Assembly: GCF_900155865.1 (NCBI RefSeq)
Contig: NZ_LT707006.1
Coordinates: 2,768,577-2,832,576, forward strand
Reading direction: 5' to 3'
Source of the DNA: Bacteroides bouchesdurhonensis
Lineage (GTDB): Bacteria > Bacteroidota > Bacteroidia > Bacteroidales > Bacteroidaceae
DNA: 64,000 nt
Program-made: the position numbers and the translations under genes
The notes under the pieces: generated by a model
Told to the model about the DNA's origin: nothing
Database searches by the model: none
The model's input: the letters and a program-made list of their open reading frames with translations, nothing else
Shown here: one piece after another, positions 1 through 9,928 of the stretch
Layout of the letters: every line of letters starts with the position of its first letter
Numbering within the stretch: the stretch's first letter is position 1

Positions 1-382
1 TTCCGACTACAACGAACAATAATAGAACGTCTCCTGCCGGAAAGAATGCAGCATTCAGCGTAGCAAATCCTGCCAGCAGAATCAATCTCCATAAGAAACG
101 GTATCCAAAATCCTTTCCTTGTTTTTTCTGATTATTACTTTGGATATAAAATGTAAAGCCGAATAATAAAGCAAAAATGGCATAAGCTTTCCCCGCGAAC
201 AAAGCAAAGACTCCATGAAAAATTCCTTGATTCAATATATTGAGCCATTCGGGTGATTGCTCCGGATAGACCGGAAAAATGAAATGCTCCAGATTATGTA
301 CTAAAATAATTGCCATTACAGCAAATCCGCGTAAAGCATCTACTACTTCAATGCGAGGTGTCTTTGTCAATGGTTGATTCAT
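1..382 (-). CDS. DUF418/YeiB-type membrane protein, N-terminal part
   Basis: Partial gene, cut by the left edge of the window; about 127 residues are visible. It starts at an ATG whose first base is 382. After a short basic start comes the motif RIEVVDALRGFAVMAIILVHN, typical of the DUF418/YeiB and related acyltransferase-like membrane families. Two further hydrophobic stretches (roughly residues 53-80 and 95-127) are membrane segments. The function of this family is not firmly known; some relatives transfer acyl groups to envelope sugars. It is divergent from fhs, with about 236 bp between them. Family call is from motif only. Confidence 0.7.
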   Translation of the reverse strand, partial: MNQPLTKTPRIEVVDALRGFAVMAIILVHNLEHFIFPVYPEQSPEWLNILNQGIFHGVFALFAGKAYAIFALLFGFTFYIQSNNQKKQGKDFGYRFLWRLILLAGFATLNAAFFPAGDVLLLFVVVG

Positions 383-578
383 GGTTGATCGAAATGATGT
401 GTTATTGTGTTTTTTTATACGCTGGTAAAAGTACAGATTTTATCTAATAAACGAGGTAATACTTAAATATTTTTTCATAATATTCTTTCGGAAATGTTGT
501 TTTCGGCTTAACAAGTATCTTATAAAATGAACGCGCAGGAGAATAACTTCTAAATTTCTCAATCTCGCTTTTTTGTTA

Positions 579-586
579 TACTTTTG
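579..586 (+). promoter_or_regulatory. -7 box, fhs promoter
   Basis: TACTTTTG matches the Bacteroides -7 consensus TAnnTTTG and lies 33 bp before the fhs start codon. No convincing -33 TTTG is seen at the right distance. Confidence 0.5.
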
Positions 587-618
587 TCAATTCAAAAATA
601 AAACTAACCATATTCTAT

Positions 619-2286
619 ATGAAATCAGACATAGAAATAGCTCGCAGTATCGAGTTGAAGAAGATAAAGCAGGTTGCCGAGAATATTGGAATTCCTCGTG
701 ACGAAGTAGAAAACTATGGTCGTTACATTGCGAAGATTCCCGAACAACTGATTGATGAAGAAAAGATAAAGAAAAGCAATCTTATCTTGGTGACTGCTAT
801 CACCGCAACGAAAGCGGGTATTGGTAAAACGTCAGTCTCTATCGGCCTTGCCTTGGGACTAAACAAGATTGGTAAGAAAGCAATTGTAGCTTTGCGCGAG
901 CCATCGCTTGGTCCTTGTTTCGGAATGAAAGGAGGAGCTGCCGGAGGCGGATACGCCCAAGTACTTCCGATGGAAAAGATCAATCTACACTTTACGGGAG
1001 ACTTTCATGCAATCACTTCCGCTCATAACATGATCTCCGCCTTATTGGACAATTACCTGTACCAGAATCAGGCGAAGGGTTTCGGACTAAAAGAAATTCT
1101 CTGGCGGCGGGTATTGGATGTGAACGACCGTTCTTTGCGTAGTATTGTAGTCGGTCTGGGACCGAAGTCAAACGGCATTACGCAGGAATCCGGATTCGAT
1201 ATCACTCCGGCTTCGGAGATAATGGCGATACTTTGCCTGTCAAAAGACGAAGAAGATTTGCGCCGCCGTATTGAAAATATCCTGTTGGGATTCACCTATG
1301 ACGACGAACCGTTTACAGTAAAAGATCTGGGAGTGGCAGGAGCTATCACCGTCTTGCTGAAAGACGCTATCCATCCCAATCTGGTACAGACTACCGAAGG
1401 AACTGCTGCTTTCGTACATGGTGGTCCGTTTGCCAATATTGCTCATGGTTGCAACTCTATTCTGGCTACCAAGCTGGCAATGTCATTTGGTGACTATGTG
1501 ATTACAGAAGCCGGATTTGGTGCCGATCTGGGTGCAGAGAAGTTTTATAATATCAAGTGTCGTAAAAGCGGACTCCAACCTAAACTGACAGTGATTGTTG
1601 CTACTGCACAAGGTTTGAAAATGCATGGTGGTGTCAGTCTTGATCGCATCAAAGAACCCAATTTGGAAGGATTGAAAGAAGGATTGCGTAATCTGGATAA
1701 ACATATTCGTAATCTTCGTTCGTTTGGTCAGACCATTATCGTAGCATTCAATAAGTTTGCCAGTGATACGGATGAAGAAATGGAAATGCTACGTGAGCAT
1801 TGCGAACAGTTGGGGGTAGGCTTTGCTATCAACAACGCTTTTACCGAAGGAGGAGAGGGTGCTGTAGATATGGCTCGTCTCGTAGTAGATATGATTGAAA
1901 ATAATCCTTCCGAACCTCTGCGTTTCACCTACAAAGAAGAAGATACTGTCCAGCAAAAGATAGAGAAAGTGGCTACTAATATTTATGGAGCAAGCGTCAT
2001 TACTTATAGCAGCATTGCCCGTAGTCGTATCAAGTTAATAGAGAAAATGGGAATTTCTCATTATCCGGTTTGTATTGCTAAAACACAATATTCATTTTCT
2101 GCCGATCCGAAGATTTATGGGGCAGTGAATAATTTCGAGTTCCATATCAAAGACATTGTCATTAATAATGGAGCAGAAATGATCGTTGCCATTGCCGGAG
2201 AAATACTCCGTATGCCGGGATTACCTAAAGAGCCGCAAGCACTGCATATTGATATTGTAGATGGTAATATTGAAGGATTGAGCTAA
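619..2286 (+). CDS. fhs: formate--tetrahydrofolate ligase
   Basis: ATP-dependent ligation of formate to tetrahydrofolate, giving 10-formyl-THF in the cytoplasm. The 555 residues equal the usual family length. The nucleotide-binding loop TKAGIGKTS lies at residues 64-72, followed by [18 protein letters not shown] at 94-111, both hallmarks of FTHFS. The ATG at 619 gives the expected N-terminus. It stands alone between a divergent membrane-protein gene and convergent glyA. The facing glyA supplies 5,10-methylene-THF, so the pair belongs to the same one-carbon pool, although they are separate transcription units. Confidence 0.97.
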   Translation: MKSDIEIARSIELKKIKQVAENIGIPRDEVENYGRYIAKIPEQLIDEEKIKKSNLILVTAITATKAGIGKTSVSIGLALGLNKIGKKAIVALREPSLGPCFGMKGGAAGGGYAQVLPMEKINLHFTGDFHAITSAHNMISALLDNYLYQNQAKGFGLKEILWRRVLDVNDRSLRSIVVGLGPKSNGITQESGFDITPASEIMAILCLSKDEEDLRRRIENILLGFTYDDEPFTVKDLGVAGAITVLLKDAIHPNLVQTTEGTAAFVHGGPFANIAHGCNSILATKLAMSFGDYVITEAGFGADLGAEKFYNIKCRKSGLQPKLTVIVATAQGLKMHGGVSLDRIKEPNLEGLKEGLRNLDKHIRNLRSFGQTIIVAFNKFASDTDEEMEMLREHCEQLGVGFAINNAFTEGGEGAVDMARLVVDMIENNPSEPLRFTYKEEDTVQQKIEKVATNIYGASVITYSSIARSRIKLIEKMGISHYPVCIAKTQYSFSADPKIYGAVNNFEFHIKDIVINNGAEMIVAIAGEILRMPGLPKEPQALHIDIVDGNIEGLS

Positions 2287-2363
2287 AAAGCTGGAGTAAG
2301 TAAATCCGAAGAAAGTCCAATTAGTAATATAAATGCCTTTCTAAATAGGTTATAAGATTAAAT

Positions 2364-2401
2364 CCCCGTCTTTCCATTTTTTTCAACTTGGAAAGACGGG
2401 G
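2364..2401 (+). terminator. hairpin downstream of fhs
   Basis: Perfect 13-bp stem (CCCCGTCTTTCCA with TGGAAAGACGGGG) and a 12-nt loop, 78 bp after the fhs stop. It lacks a following U-run, so it may be an RNA 3' end stabiliser rather than a classical intrinsic terminator. Confidence 0.55.
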
Positions 2402-2519
2402 ATGATTGTATATAGAGTCCGGTGTGTTATGGCTTACTATTTTGACACACCTTCTATTTTTGCGTGTTGTAGAAGAAAAACGTAAAACGCATCAAATAGT
2501 TTATTCTCTAAGTGTTAAT

Positions 2520-2560
2520 TTATAAAAAACATGGTCTGCACTTCTCGCGAAGGGCAGACC
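2520..2560 (-). terminator. intrinsic terminator of glyA
   Basis: Read leftward, GGTCTGC pairs with GCAGACC (7 bp, 14-nt loop) and is followed by ATGTTTTTTAT, a U-run. It lies about 50 bp after the glyA stop codon. Confidence 0.75.
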
Positions 2561-2611
2561 ATTTCATCCTATGAACCCCTGGACGTTTCCAAGGTATTCC
2601 AAAAATATATT

Positions 2612-3892
2612 TTAATCCTTAAATAGAGGATATTTCTTCATTGTCTCATTGACACGTGCGCGTACTTGTGCGATAACCTCTTCGTTCTCTACGTTCGACA
2701 GAACAGTTTCGATCATTTCAGCAATCTCCAACATCAAGTCTTCTTTTGCACCACGAGTAGTGATAGCAGGAGTACCTAAACGGATACCCGAAGTTTGGAA
2801 AGCAGAACGGCTATCAAACGGAACCATGTTCTTGTTTACTGTAATATCAGCGGAAACTAATGCTTTCTCTGCCACTTTTCCTGTAAGGTCCGGGTATTTG
2901 CTACGCAGGTCTACTAGCATAGAATGGTTGTCAGTTCCACCGGAAACGATGGTGAAACCACGGTCGATCAATGCCTGTGCCAATACAGCAGCATTCTTTT
3001 GTACTTGTTTTGCATATTCCTTGTATTCAGGTTGCAGAATTTCACCGAATGCTACTGCTTTTGCAGCAATAACGTGTTCCAGCGGTCCACCTTGTACACC
3101 AGGGAATACGGCAGAATCCAATAATTGAGACATCATTTTGATCTCACCCTTCGGAGTTTTCTTTCCCCATGGATTAGGGAAGTCTTTACCCATCAAGATG
3201 ACACCGCCACGAGGTCCGCGGAGTGTTTTATGTGTAGTTGAAGTGACGATGTGTGCATATTTAACCGGGTTCTCAAGCAGTCCGGCAGCGATCAGTCCGG
3301 CAGGATGAGCCATGTCGATCATTAGGATAGCACCCACTTTATCAGCGATTTCGCGCATACGTTTGTAGTCCCATTCGCGAGAGTAAGCAGAGCCGCCACC
3401 GATAATCATTTTCGGTTTTTCGCGCAAAGCTACTTCTTCCATTTGGTCGTAATCAACACGTCCTGTTTCCTGATTCAGGTTGTATTCGCAAGGTGTGTAG
3501 ATAATACCGGAAGTGTTCACTAAAGAACCGTGAGAAAGGTGACCACCATGTGCCAGGTTCAATCCCATGAATTTATCACCTGGATTCAACACAGCCAAAA
3601 ATACGGCAGCGTTGGCTTGTGCACCTGAGTGAGGCTGTACGTTTGCCCATTCTGCGCCGAAAATTTCCTTCAAACGATCGATAGCAATTTGTTCGCTTTG
3701 GTCTACAACTTCACAACCTCCGTAGTAGCGTTTGCCGGGATAACCTTCTGCATACTTGTTAGTCAGGCAAGAACCCATTGCTTGCATAACTTGGTCACTT
3801 ACAAAGTTTTCAGATGCGATCAGCTCGATACCTTTCAGCTGACGTTGGTGCTCTTTTTCGATGATGTCGAAAATTAAGTCGTCTCTTTTCAT
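2612..3892 (-). CDS. glyA: serine hydroxymethyltransferase
   Basis: PLP enzyme that converts serine and THF to glycine and 5,10-methylene-THF. Its 426 residues match the bacterial SHMT length. The substrate-site sequence [17 protein letters not shown] is at residues 43-59 and the PLP-lysine motif [14 protein letters not shown] at 217-230, with the catalytic lysine at about 222. It has its own Bacteroides promoter and terminator, so it is monocistronic. It is convergent with fhs. Confidence 0.97.
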   Translation of the reverse strand: MKRDDLIFDIIEKEHQRQLKGIELIASENFVSDQVMQAMGSCLTNKYAEGYPGKRYYGGCEVVDQSEQIAIDRLKEIFGAEWANVQPHSGAQANAAVFLAVLNPGDKFMGLNLAHGGHLSHGSLVNTSGIIYTPCEYNLNQETGRVDYDQMEEVALREKPKMIIGGGSAYSREWDYKRMREIADKVGAILMIDMAHPAGLIAAGLLENPVKYAHIVTSTTHKTLRGPRGGVILMGKDFPNPWGKKTPKGEIKMMSQLLDSAVFPGVQGGPLEHVIAAKAVAFGEILQPEYKEYAKQVQKNAAVLAQALIDRGFTIVSGGTDNHSMLVDLRSKYPDLTGKVAEKALVSADITVNKNMVPFDSRSAFQTSGIRLGTPAITTRGAKEDLMLEIAEMIETVLSNVENEEVIAQVRARVNETMKKYPLFKD

Positions 3893-3947
3893 TCTTTTGT
3901 ATAAGTAAGATTTAATATTCTAATTCGAGATACTTTATTTAAGCGCA

Positions 3948-3977
3948 CAAAGTTAGTGAAAATAAATAAAGAACAAA
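3948..3977 (-). promoter_or_regulatory. glyA promoter (-33/-7)
   Basis: Read leftward: TTTG (3977-3974), an 18-bp spacer, then TAACTTTG (3955-3948), a near-ideal Bacteroides sigma-AB type promoter, about 56 bp upstream of the glyA start. Confidence 0.7.
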
Positions 3978-4152
3978 ATATAATTAGTGAAGAATTAAAG
4001 GAATAGATTGTGGAAAATTGATAATAGATATGAGGGGAGTGCTTTCTTTTTATTACTAAATAGGGACTTTGTTCTTAACATTATTCAGTTTCAATGAATG
4101 TAGTCAGTTGCTCATCTTTGCATAAAGCTCCCTCTTCAATATGTCCGTCTGA

Positions 4153-4890
4153 TTATAGGATAAATCCGAGAGAAAAACTGAGTGCACTGTCCCGTCGTTT
4201 GAATATAATAGTACTGACTCCTGTGCTACCGTCAGAATTGATATTATCATATGTGATAGATTTTGATATATTTCTCACCCCCTGCTCGTAACGGAAATCG
4301 AAAAAGATTCGGGATATATTAACTCCCACGCCAACTACCACGCTGGCATTGAACGGATGTAGTTTCTCATGAATACCTTTCTGGTCGAAGTTACTGAAGG
4401 TGATTTCATTCTGTTTTCCCCATAGGTAACGTATTTTCGGACCTGCAAAGATGGACATACCGTAAGGTCCTTTTTTCACAACGTTATATCCGTAGAGAAT
4501 TGGAAAATCAATGCTGTGAAGAACGGATTTGACTGAAGCATAATCAGGCTCGATATCGGGATGTTGCGAGCCGAGCTTATCAAAAGTGATTTCGCATTTA
4601 CCAACATTGTATGATACTTCCGGTTGGATAAAATGTTTCTTCATGTTGATTCGCATAAAAAGTGAACCGAAGTATCCGATCTTATAATTATTTTGAAATT
4701 CGTCAATGGTCACATCTTTAATCTTCAGCTCCGACACCATGAACATGGTGGAGTTGAATCCTGCCTTAATGCCGAAATTTATCTTTTTGGTATTTGGACG
4801 TTCTACGTTACCTGTATTGCCATCCTTGCCGAAAGCCGTACAAGTTACGGTCAGCAGACAAAGAATCAGTATTGTACGCAGTATAACCAT
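4153..4890 (-). CDS. PorT-type outer-membrane beta-barrel protein
   Basis: 245 residues with a hydrophobic signal peptide at 1-21 (ILRTILILCLLTVTCTAFG). The rest has alternating aromatic/polar strands typical of the small 8-stranded barrels annotated as PorT family (GIKAGFNSTMF near the start, HFIQPEVSYNVG, and a C-terminal strand ending LSFSLGFIL). It should sit in the outer membrane; no specific role can be read. It lies 22 bp downstream of the flavin reductase gene in the same direction and may be the last gene of the pyrB transcript. The family is broad, so the functional call stays at fold level. Confidence 0.75.
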   Translation of the reverse strand: MVILRTILILCLLTVTCTAFGKDGNTGNVERPNTKKINFGIKAGFNSTMFMVSELKIKDVTIDEFQNNYKIGYFGSLFMRINMKKHFIQPEVSYNVGKCEITFDKLGSQHPDIEPDYASVKSVLHSIDFPILYGYNVVKKGPYGMSIFAGPKIRYLWGKQNEITFSNFDQKGIHEKLHPFNASVVVGVGVNISRIFFDFRYEQGVRNISKSITYDNINSDGSTGVSTIIFKRRDSALSFSLGFIL

Positions 4891-4912
4891 CCTATGTGAT
4901 TTTTAAAACTTC

Positions 4913-5482
4913 TTATTTATTTTTCTTTTCCACACTCCATCCGAACTTTCCTATTTTCTCGCCCAAATCATAATATCCTCCATGTACATAAACCAACGGA
5001 TTTGCTTCTGCCAGTTCCAATTTCCCTGTTTTAGGATTCAAGTTACGATCGTCGGCACGAACATTTACTACATCAGCGATAAACATATCGTGCGAACCGA
5101 GTGACACGATTTCTTTTACCCGACATTCAATGCAAAGAGGAGACTCTTCGATGAGCGGAGCATTAATCACTGTACAGGGACCGGGAGTCAGTTTCGTCTC
5201 TTCAAACTTATGATAATCTTTTCCGGAACGGACTCCGCACCAATCTGTAGCAAACGCCATGTCTTTCGTCGTCAGATTAATGACAAACTCCATGTTTTTC
5301 TTAATAATCTCATAAGAATGACGTTCCGGACGTACGGATATATAACACATGGGCGGGTTTGTGCAAATCGTACCCGTCCATGCTACTGTGATAATATTAT
5401 ATTCACTTTCTTCTTTTCCGCAACTGACTAATACGGCCGGCAACGGATAAATCATTGTTCCTGGTTTCCAGTCTTGTTTCAA
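4913..5482 (-). CDS. flavin reductase-like FMN-binding protein
   Basis: 189 residues of the flavoredoxin/flavin reductase-like family, a split-barrel FMN-binding fold. Features seen are PLPAVLVSCG near the N-terminus, the pattern NIITVAWTGTICTNPPMCYISVRPERHS and GSHDMFIADVVNV in the second half. Proteins of this type bind FMN and act in flavin or oxygen-related electron transfer; the physiological substrate cannot be read from sequence. It lies 35 bp downstream of pyrI, which suggests cotranscription with the pyrimidine genes but not a shared pathway. Confidence 0.85.
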   Translation of the reverse strand: MKQDWKPGTMIYPLPAVLVSCGKEESEYNIITVAWTGTICTNPPMCYISVRPERHSYEIIKKNMEFVINLTTKDMAFATDWCGVRSGKDYHKFEETKLTPGPCTVINAPLIEESPLCIECRVKEIVSLGSHDMFIADVVNVRADDRNLNPKTGKLELAEANPLVYVHGGYYDLGEKIGKFGWSVEKKNK

Positions 5483-5517
5483 TTTAATAAAGAATTAAGA
5501 ATGATGAATGAAGAACA

Positions 5518-5979
5518 TCAAAGGATTGTGATATCCTCACGCTTCTGTTCTTTTTCGCAATAGTGGCATTTTACCACACAATTATCTTTATCTATCACAT
5601 GAAACAGAGTAGCCATTGGCTCGTTGTTCGTGATGCACTTTGGATTGGCGCATTTCACGATACCTCGCAATTCATCCGGCATTTTCACTTCTTTCTTTTC
5701 AACGACTTCATAGTCGCGGATAATATTCAGTTTCACGTGTGGTGCAACAACGGAAATACGATTAATTTCTTCATCGCAGAAGAACTTATCAGCAATCTTA
5801 ATGATTCCTTTTTTACCTAACTTTTTGCTGTCAAGGTTGAATCCGATGGTAATGTTACTCTTCATCTGCTCTACCCCAAGCAACTGAACAACGGTAAAGA
5901 GTTTTTCAGAAGGGATATGGTCAATCACTGTCCCGTTCTCTAAGGCAGCTACTTGTAGCTCTTGTTTATTTTCGCTCAT
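5518..5979 (-). CDS. pyrI: aspartate carbamoyltransferase regulatory chain
   Basis: 153 residues, the standard length for PyrI. The N-terminal allosteric domain is followed by a zinc site with four cysteines in the CANPKCIT ... KCHYCEK arrangement near the C-terminus, which contacts PyrB. The protein binds CTP/ATP and tunes the catalytic subunit. The start codon overlaps the pyrB stop (ATGA), indicating translational coupling and equal supply of both subunits. Confidence 0.96.
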   Translation of the reverse strand: MSENKQELQVAALENGTVIDHIPSEKLFTVVQLLGVEQMKSNITIGFNLDSKKLGKKGIIKIADKFFCDEEINRISVVAPHVKLNIIRDYEVVEKKEVKMPDELRGIVKCANPKCITNNEPMATLFHVIDKDNCVVKCHYCEKEQKREDITIL

Positions 5980-6917
5980 AGTAAAATATCATTTTTAACG
6001 TCCTCTAATGTGATACCCAATACGTCGCAAAGGATAGCCTCACGTGCATACAGACCATTCTGTGCTTGTTGGAAATAGTATGCTTTCGGATTATCGTCCA
6101 CGTCATAAGCAATCTCATTCACGCGGGGAAGCGGATGCAGGATTCGCAAGTTCGGACGTGTATGTTTCAGCATCTTGTTACGTAAGATATACACATTCTT
6201 TACTCGTTCGTATTCCATTAAATCAGTAAAACGTTCGCGTTGCACACGAGTCATATAAAGAATATCCGCATTGGCAATCGTCTCTTCTGTGAAGTCGGTG
6301 TGCTCTATGTATTTGATCTGATGTTCTTGGCAATAAAGTTTATATTCTTCCGGCATTTTCAGTTCTTCAGGGGCAATGAAATGGAACGTCGGGTTGAAGT
6401 GACGCATTGCCATTAGCAAAGAGTGTACGGTACGTCCGTACTTCAGGTCACCTACGAGGAAAATATTGAGATTCTCCAGTGTGCCTTGTGTTTTGTAGAT
6501 AGAGTAGAGGTCTAGCATCGTTTGAGATGGGTGCTGGTTGGCTCCGTCTCCTGCATTGACAATAGGCACAGGAGCTATTTCGCTGGCATACCGGGCAGCT
6601 CCTTCAAGGTAATGACGCATAACGATGATGTCTGCGTAGTTGCTCACCATCATGATGGTATCTTTTAATGTTTCTCCTTTTGAAGAGCTGGTTACTTTGG
6701 GATCAGTGAAACCGATGACACGTGCACCGAGGCGATTGGCTGCTGTCTCAAAACTCAGACGGGTGCGGGTGGAAGGTTCAAAGAACAGGGTTGCCACTAC
6801 CTTACCTTGCAATAACCGGCGGTTAGGGTTCATTTCAAACTGCTTCGCCATTTCGAGCATGTAAAGTATCTTTTCTTTCGAATGTTCGGCAATGGTTACT
6901 AAACTTCTGTTTTCCAT
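5976..6917 (-). CDS. pyrB: aspartate carbamoyltransferase catalytic subunit
   Basis: Condenses carbamoyl phosphate with aspartate, the committed step of pyrimidine synthesis. The carbamoyl phosphate loop [13 protein letters not shown] lies near residues 46-58, and HPSQTMLDL and PLPRVNEI follow as expected. An in-frame start exists 27 codons further upstream (first base 6998), but the extension is not ATCase-like; the ATG at 6917 gives 313 residues and an N-terminus of normal form ([13 protein letters not shown]). First gene of pyrB-pyrI, with a 4-bp overlap between the two. Confidence 0.96.
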   Translation of the reverse strand: MENRSLVTIAEHSKEKILYMLEMAKQFEMNPNRRLLQGKVVATLFFEPSTRTRLSFETAANRLGARVIGFTDPKVTSSSKGETLKDTIMMVSNYADIIVMRHYLEGAARYASEIAPVPIVNAGDGANQHPSQTMLDLYSIYKTQGTLENLNIFLVGDLKYGRTVHSLLMAMRHFNPTFHFIAPEELKMPEEYKLYCQEHQIKYIEHTDFTEETIANADILYMTRVQRERFTDLMEYERVKNVYILRNKMLKHTRPNLRILHPLPRVNEIAYDVDDNPKAYYFQQAQNGLYAREAILCDVLGITLEDVKNDILL

Positions 6918-6960
6918 TTTGTTATTTTTATATGTGGATAGAACTTGTTTTACCGAGGCG

Positions 6961-6968
6961 TAAAGGTA
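6961..6968 (-). promoter_or_regulatory. -7-like box before pyrB
   Basis: Read leftward TACCTTTA, one base off the TAnnTTTG consensus, 44 bp upstream of the chosen pyrB start. It lies inside the upstream in-frame extension, which supports the shorter pyrB start. Confidence 0.4.
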
Positions 6969-7350
6969 CGAAGAATTTATGAAATACGCATAGAACAAAC
7001 CTAATAATTCTTGAAAAAAAACTTGTTTTTATTCCTCTTTTCGGATGTGTTTTTGCGGGTTAATAAAAGTTAATAGATGAGTGGCTACGAGTTACTTACG
7101 CCGTAGTTACAGCGTAACCATGTGTCAAATAAAGTGTTAAAGAGCGTGATAACTATTTGATAATCAATATAGGTTAGCTCTAAGCGCGCGTAATAAAAAT
7201 AAGATAAAAAAGAAAAAGACGGAGAGAAAAAGAGAGAAGAAGCCGACGCCGACGGGATGTTTTTAAGGAAGAGAAAAATGGGAGAAAAACGGGATATGAG
7301 AAATATCTCTTTGAGAGGCGGAAAATGGCAGCTTTGCTTTTATTCTCGAA

Positions 7351-7446
7351 CCCATGGGTCGGAGATCTCTGAGCCGTAGGCTAACAGTCCGTTAGGTGCG
7401 GGCTGAGCAACTGCCAGCCCATGGCTTACTGTTGTTTACCCCCGGG
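7351..7446. repeat. array of short palindromic cores
   Basis: Within about 95 bp lie CCCATGGG (7351-7358), CCGTAGG (7374-7380), CCGTTAGG (7389-7396), CCATGG (7419-7424) and CCCCCGGG (7439-7446). The centres of the first two and of the last two are about 22 bp apart. G+C is far higher than in the flanks. It looks like a degenerate interspersed intergenic element rather than a gene; function unknown. Confidence 0.5.
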
Positions 7447-7515
7447 ATGAAATAGAACTCTATACCTGAATGATTTTTATTGAATGTTAGTAAGACTGAA
7501 ATAATTGTCGAACTT

Positions 7516-7547
7516 GTTGGCTAAGTGCAGGAATTTAACTATCTTTG
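7516..7547 (+). promoter_or_regulatory. promoter of the PBP operon
   Basis: -7 box TATCTTTG at 7540-7547, with GTTG at 7516-7519 as a weak -33 element (20-bp spacer). It lies 36 bp before the start codon. Confidence 0.6.
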
Positions 7548-7583
7548 CAACTTTAATAAATGCGCTTTTTTTAAGTTAAAAAC

Positions 7584-9926
7584 ATGATTCGAAAAATAAT
7601 AATTGCTCTTTGGATCTTATTTGCACTCGTTGTGGTGGCTGTTGCTACTGTCTTTATTTCCATCTCAGAAGGTTGGATAGGATATATGCCCCCTGTAGAG
7701 GAATTGGAAAATCCGAACTATAAATTTGCTACGGAAATCTTCTCGGAAGACGGGAAGGTGATGGGAACATTTTCGGTGGAAAAAAATAATCGTGTGTATA
7801 GCAGCTATTCTGACCTGTCACCGCATATCATCAACGCATTGATTGCTACGGAAGATGTCCGTTTTCCCAAGCATTCCGGTATTGATGCAAAGGCTCTTAC
7901 CCGAGCAATTATAAAACGTGGATTATTGGGTCAGGAAAGTGCAGGTGGAGGTAGCACTATTTCGCAGCAGCTTGCTAAACAGCTTTTTACAAAAGAAGTG
8001 GCGAGCAATACGTTACAGCGTCTTTTGCAAAAACCGATCGAGTGGGTCATTGCTGTGAAACTGGAACGTTACTACACGAAAGAAGAGATTCTCACGCTGT
8101 ATCTTAACAAGTTTGATTTTCTAAATAACGCTGTAGGTATTAAAACCGCAGCATACACGTATTTCGGCTGTGAACCAAAGGATTTGAAGATTGAACAGGC
8201 AGCTATGCTGATAGGAATGTGTCAGAACCCGTCACGATATAACCCTGTGTCCAGGAATCAAAAAATACGTGATAATTCTTTGGGACGTCGTAATGTGGTT
8301 CTTTCACAGATGTGCAAGGCCGGATACATTACCACAGCAGAACGTGACTCTTTGCAGGCTCTTCCGTTGAAATTGACTTATAATCGTGTAGACCACAAAG
8401 AAGGATTGGCAACCTATTTCCGTGAATATCTCCGCATGATTATGACTGCTTCAAAACCTGATAAGAGTAACTATCGTGGTTGGCAAATGCAAAAATTCTA
8501 TGAAGATTCTATCGCTTGGGAGACAGATCCGTTGTACGGCTGGTGCAAGAAAAACAAAAAGAAAGACGGCACAAACTATAACATCTACACTGACGGGTTG
8601 AAGATTTATACCACAATTGACTCACGTATGCAGCAATATGCTGAAGAAGCAGTCAGTGAACATTTGGGTGAAACTCTGCAACCTCAGTTCTTCAAAGAGA
8701 AGGTGGGTAGTAAAAATGCACCGTATGCCAGAGCTTTGCCTGCGTCGAAAGTAGAAGACTTGCTGAACAGAGCTATGAAACAGAGCGGACGCTACAATGT
8801 AATGAAGGGGGCAGGAGCTTCCGAAGAGGAGATTCGCAAAGCATTCAATAAACCGGAAGAAATGACGGTTTTCTCTTGGGCGGGACCAAAAGATACTATT
8901 ATGACTCCGATGGACTCTATCCGTTATTACAAACATTTCTTGCGTACAGGTTTCATGTCGATGGACCCAATGAACGGTCATGTAAAGGCTTATGTGGGGG
9001 GACCTGATTATGTTAATTTCAAATACGATATGGCAATGGTCGGACGTCGTCAGGTGGGTTCTACTATCAAACCGTATTTGTACACATTGGCTATGGAAGA
9101 TGGATTTTCACCTTGTGATCAGGTACGTCACGTAGAACAAACATTGATCACTGAAACTGGAGAGCCATGGACACCGCGTAACGCCAACAACAAGCGTTAT
9201 GGAGAAATGGTAACCTTGAAATGGGGACTAGCCAACTCGGATAACTGGATCTCGGCTTATTTGATTAATAAAGTCACTCCACAGGCATTGGTACGATTAA
9301 TTCACAGCTTTGGTGTACGCAATAAAGATATTCCAGCGGTATATTCACTCAGTCTCGGAGCTTGTGAAATCTCTGTCGGCGAGATGGTAAGTGCTTACAC
9401 TGCATTCGTCAATAAAGGAGTACGGGTGTCTCCATTGTTTGTTACTCGTATTGAAGACAGTGAAGGTAATGTGATAGCTACATTTACTCCGCAAATGAAT
9501 GAAGTTATTAGTCTTTCGAGTGCCTATAAAATGCTGGTTATGTTGCGCGCTGTTATCAACGAAGGAACCGGTGGACGTGTCCGCCGTTATGGAATTACTG
9601 CCGATATGGGTGGTAAAACAGGAACAACCAATGATAACTCCGATGCTTGGTTTATGGGGATTACCCCATCGCTGGTATCCGGTTGTTGGGTAGGAGGAGA
9701 TGAACGAGATATTCACTTTGGTGCTATGAGCAACGGGCAAGGTGCTGCTGCTGCATTGCCTATCTGGGCTAAATACATGAAGAAAGTATATGATGACCCG
9801 AATCTGGGATATAGCCAGAAACAAACGTTTGATCTGCCTGAAGGGTTTGACCCCTGTGGGGATGATTCGGAACTTCCGGATGAAGGATTCATTGAAGAAA
9901 GCGGATTGGATGACTTGTTTAATTGA
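7584..9926 (+). CDS. penicillin-binding protein 1A (class A, bifunctional)
   Basis: Peptidoglycan glycosyltransferase/transpeptidase of the inner membrane, 780 residues. One N-terminal membrane anchor (about 5-27) is followed by a GT51 domain with the catalytic TEDVRFPKHSG at 89-99 and GGSTISQQLAKQLF at 122-135. The transpeptidase domain has the active-site serine in GSTIKPY (Ser about 493), SDN in the second motif and KTGTT near 678. First gene of an operon with the HPPK-like gene, kdsB and the M16 homologue; the next gene begins within a few bases of its stop. Confidence 0.95.
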   Translation: MIRKIIIALWILFALVVVAVATVFISISEGWIGYMPPVEELENPNYKFATEIFSEDGKVMGTFSVEKNNRVYSSYSDLSPHIINALIATEDVRFPKHSGIDAKALTRAIIKRGLLGQESAGGGSTISQQLAKQLFTKEVASNTLQRLLQKPIEWVIAVKLERYYTKEEILTLYLNKFDFLNNAVGIKTAAYTYFGCEPKDLKIEQAAMLIGMCQNPSRYNPVSRNQKIRDNSLGRRNVVLSQMCKAGYITTAERDSLQALPLKLTYNRVDHKEGLATYFREYLRMIMTASKPDKSNYRGWQMQKFYEDSIAWETDPLYGWCKKNKKKDGTNYNIYTDGLKIYTTIDSRMQQYAEEAVSEHLGETLQPQFFKEKVGSKNAPYARALPASKVEDLLNRAMKQSGRYNVMKGAGASEEEIRKAFNKPEEMTVFSWAGPKDTIMTPMDSIRYYKHFLRTGFMSMDPMNGHVKAYVGGPDYVNFKYDMAMVGRRQVGSTIKPYLYTLAMEDGFSPCDQVRHVEQTLITETGEPWTPRNANNKRYGEMVTLKWGLANSDNWISAYLINKVTPQALVRLIHSFGVRNKDIPAVYSLSLGACEISVGEMVSAYTAFVNKGVRVSPLFVTRIEDSEGNVIATFTPQMNEVISLSSAYKMLVMLRAVINEGTGGRVRRYGITADMGGKTGTTNDNSDAWFMGITPSLVSGCWVGGDERDIHFGAMSNGQGAAAALPIWAKYMKKVYDDPNLGYSQKQTFDLPEGFDPCGDDSELPDEGFIEESGLDDLFN

Positions 9927-9928
9927 TA

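Larger units (their letters stand above)
2287..2611. other. intergenic region between convergent fhs and glyA
   Basis: 325 bp without a gene. It holds the fhs-side hairpin at 2364-2401, two weaker stems (2421-2426 with 2446-2451; 2451-2456 with 2470-2475) and the glyA terminator at 2520-2560. No coding potential was seen. Confidence 0.7.
6918..7583. other. intergenic region between pyrB and the PBP gene
   Basis: 666 bp between divergent genes. It contains the pyrB promoter region, a purine-rich stretch (about 7190-7315), an array of short palindromes at 7351-7446 and the penicillin-binding-protein promoter at 7516-7547. No convincing ORF or tRNA was found. Confidence 0.6.

Noticed and set aside
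6918-6998. 27-codon N-terminal extension of pyrB
   Set aside because: Not ATCase-like and contains the probable -7 box.
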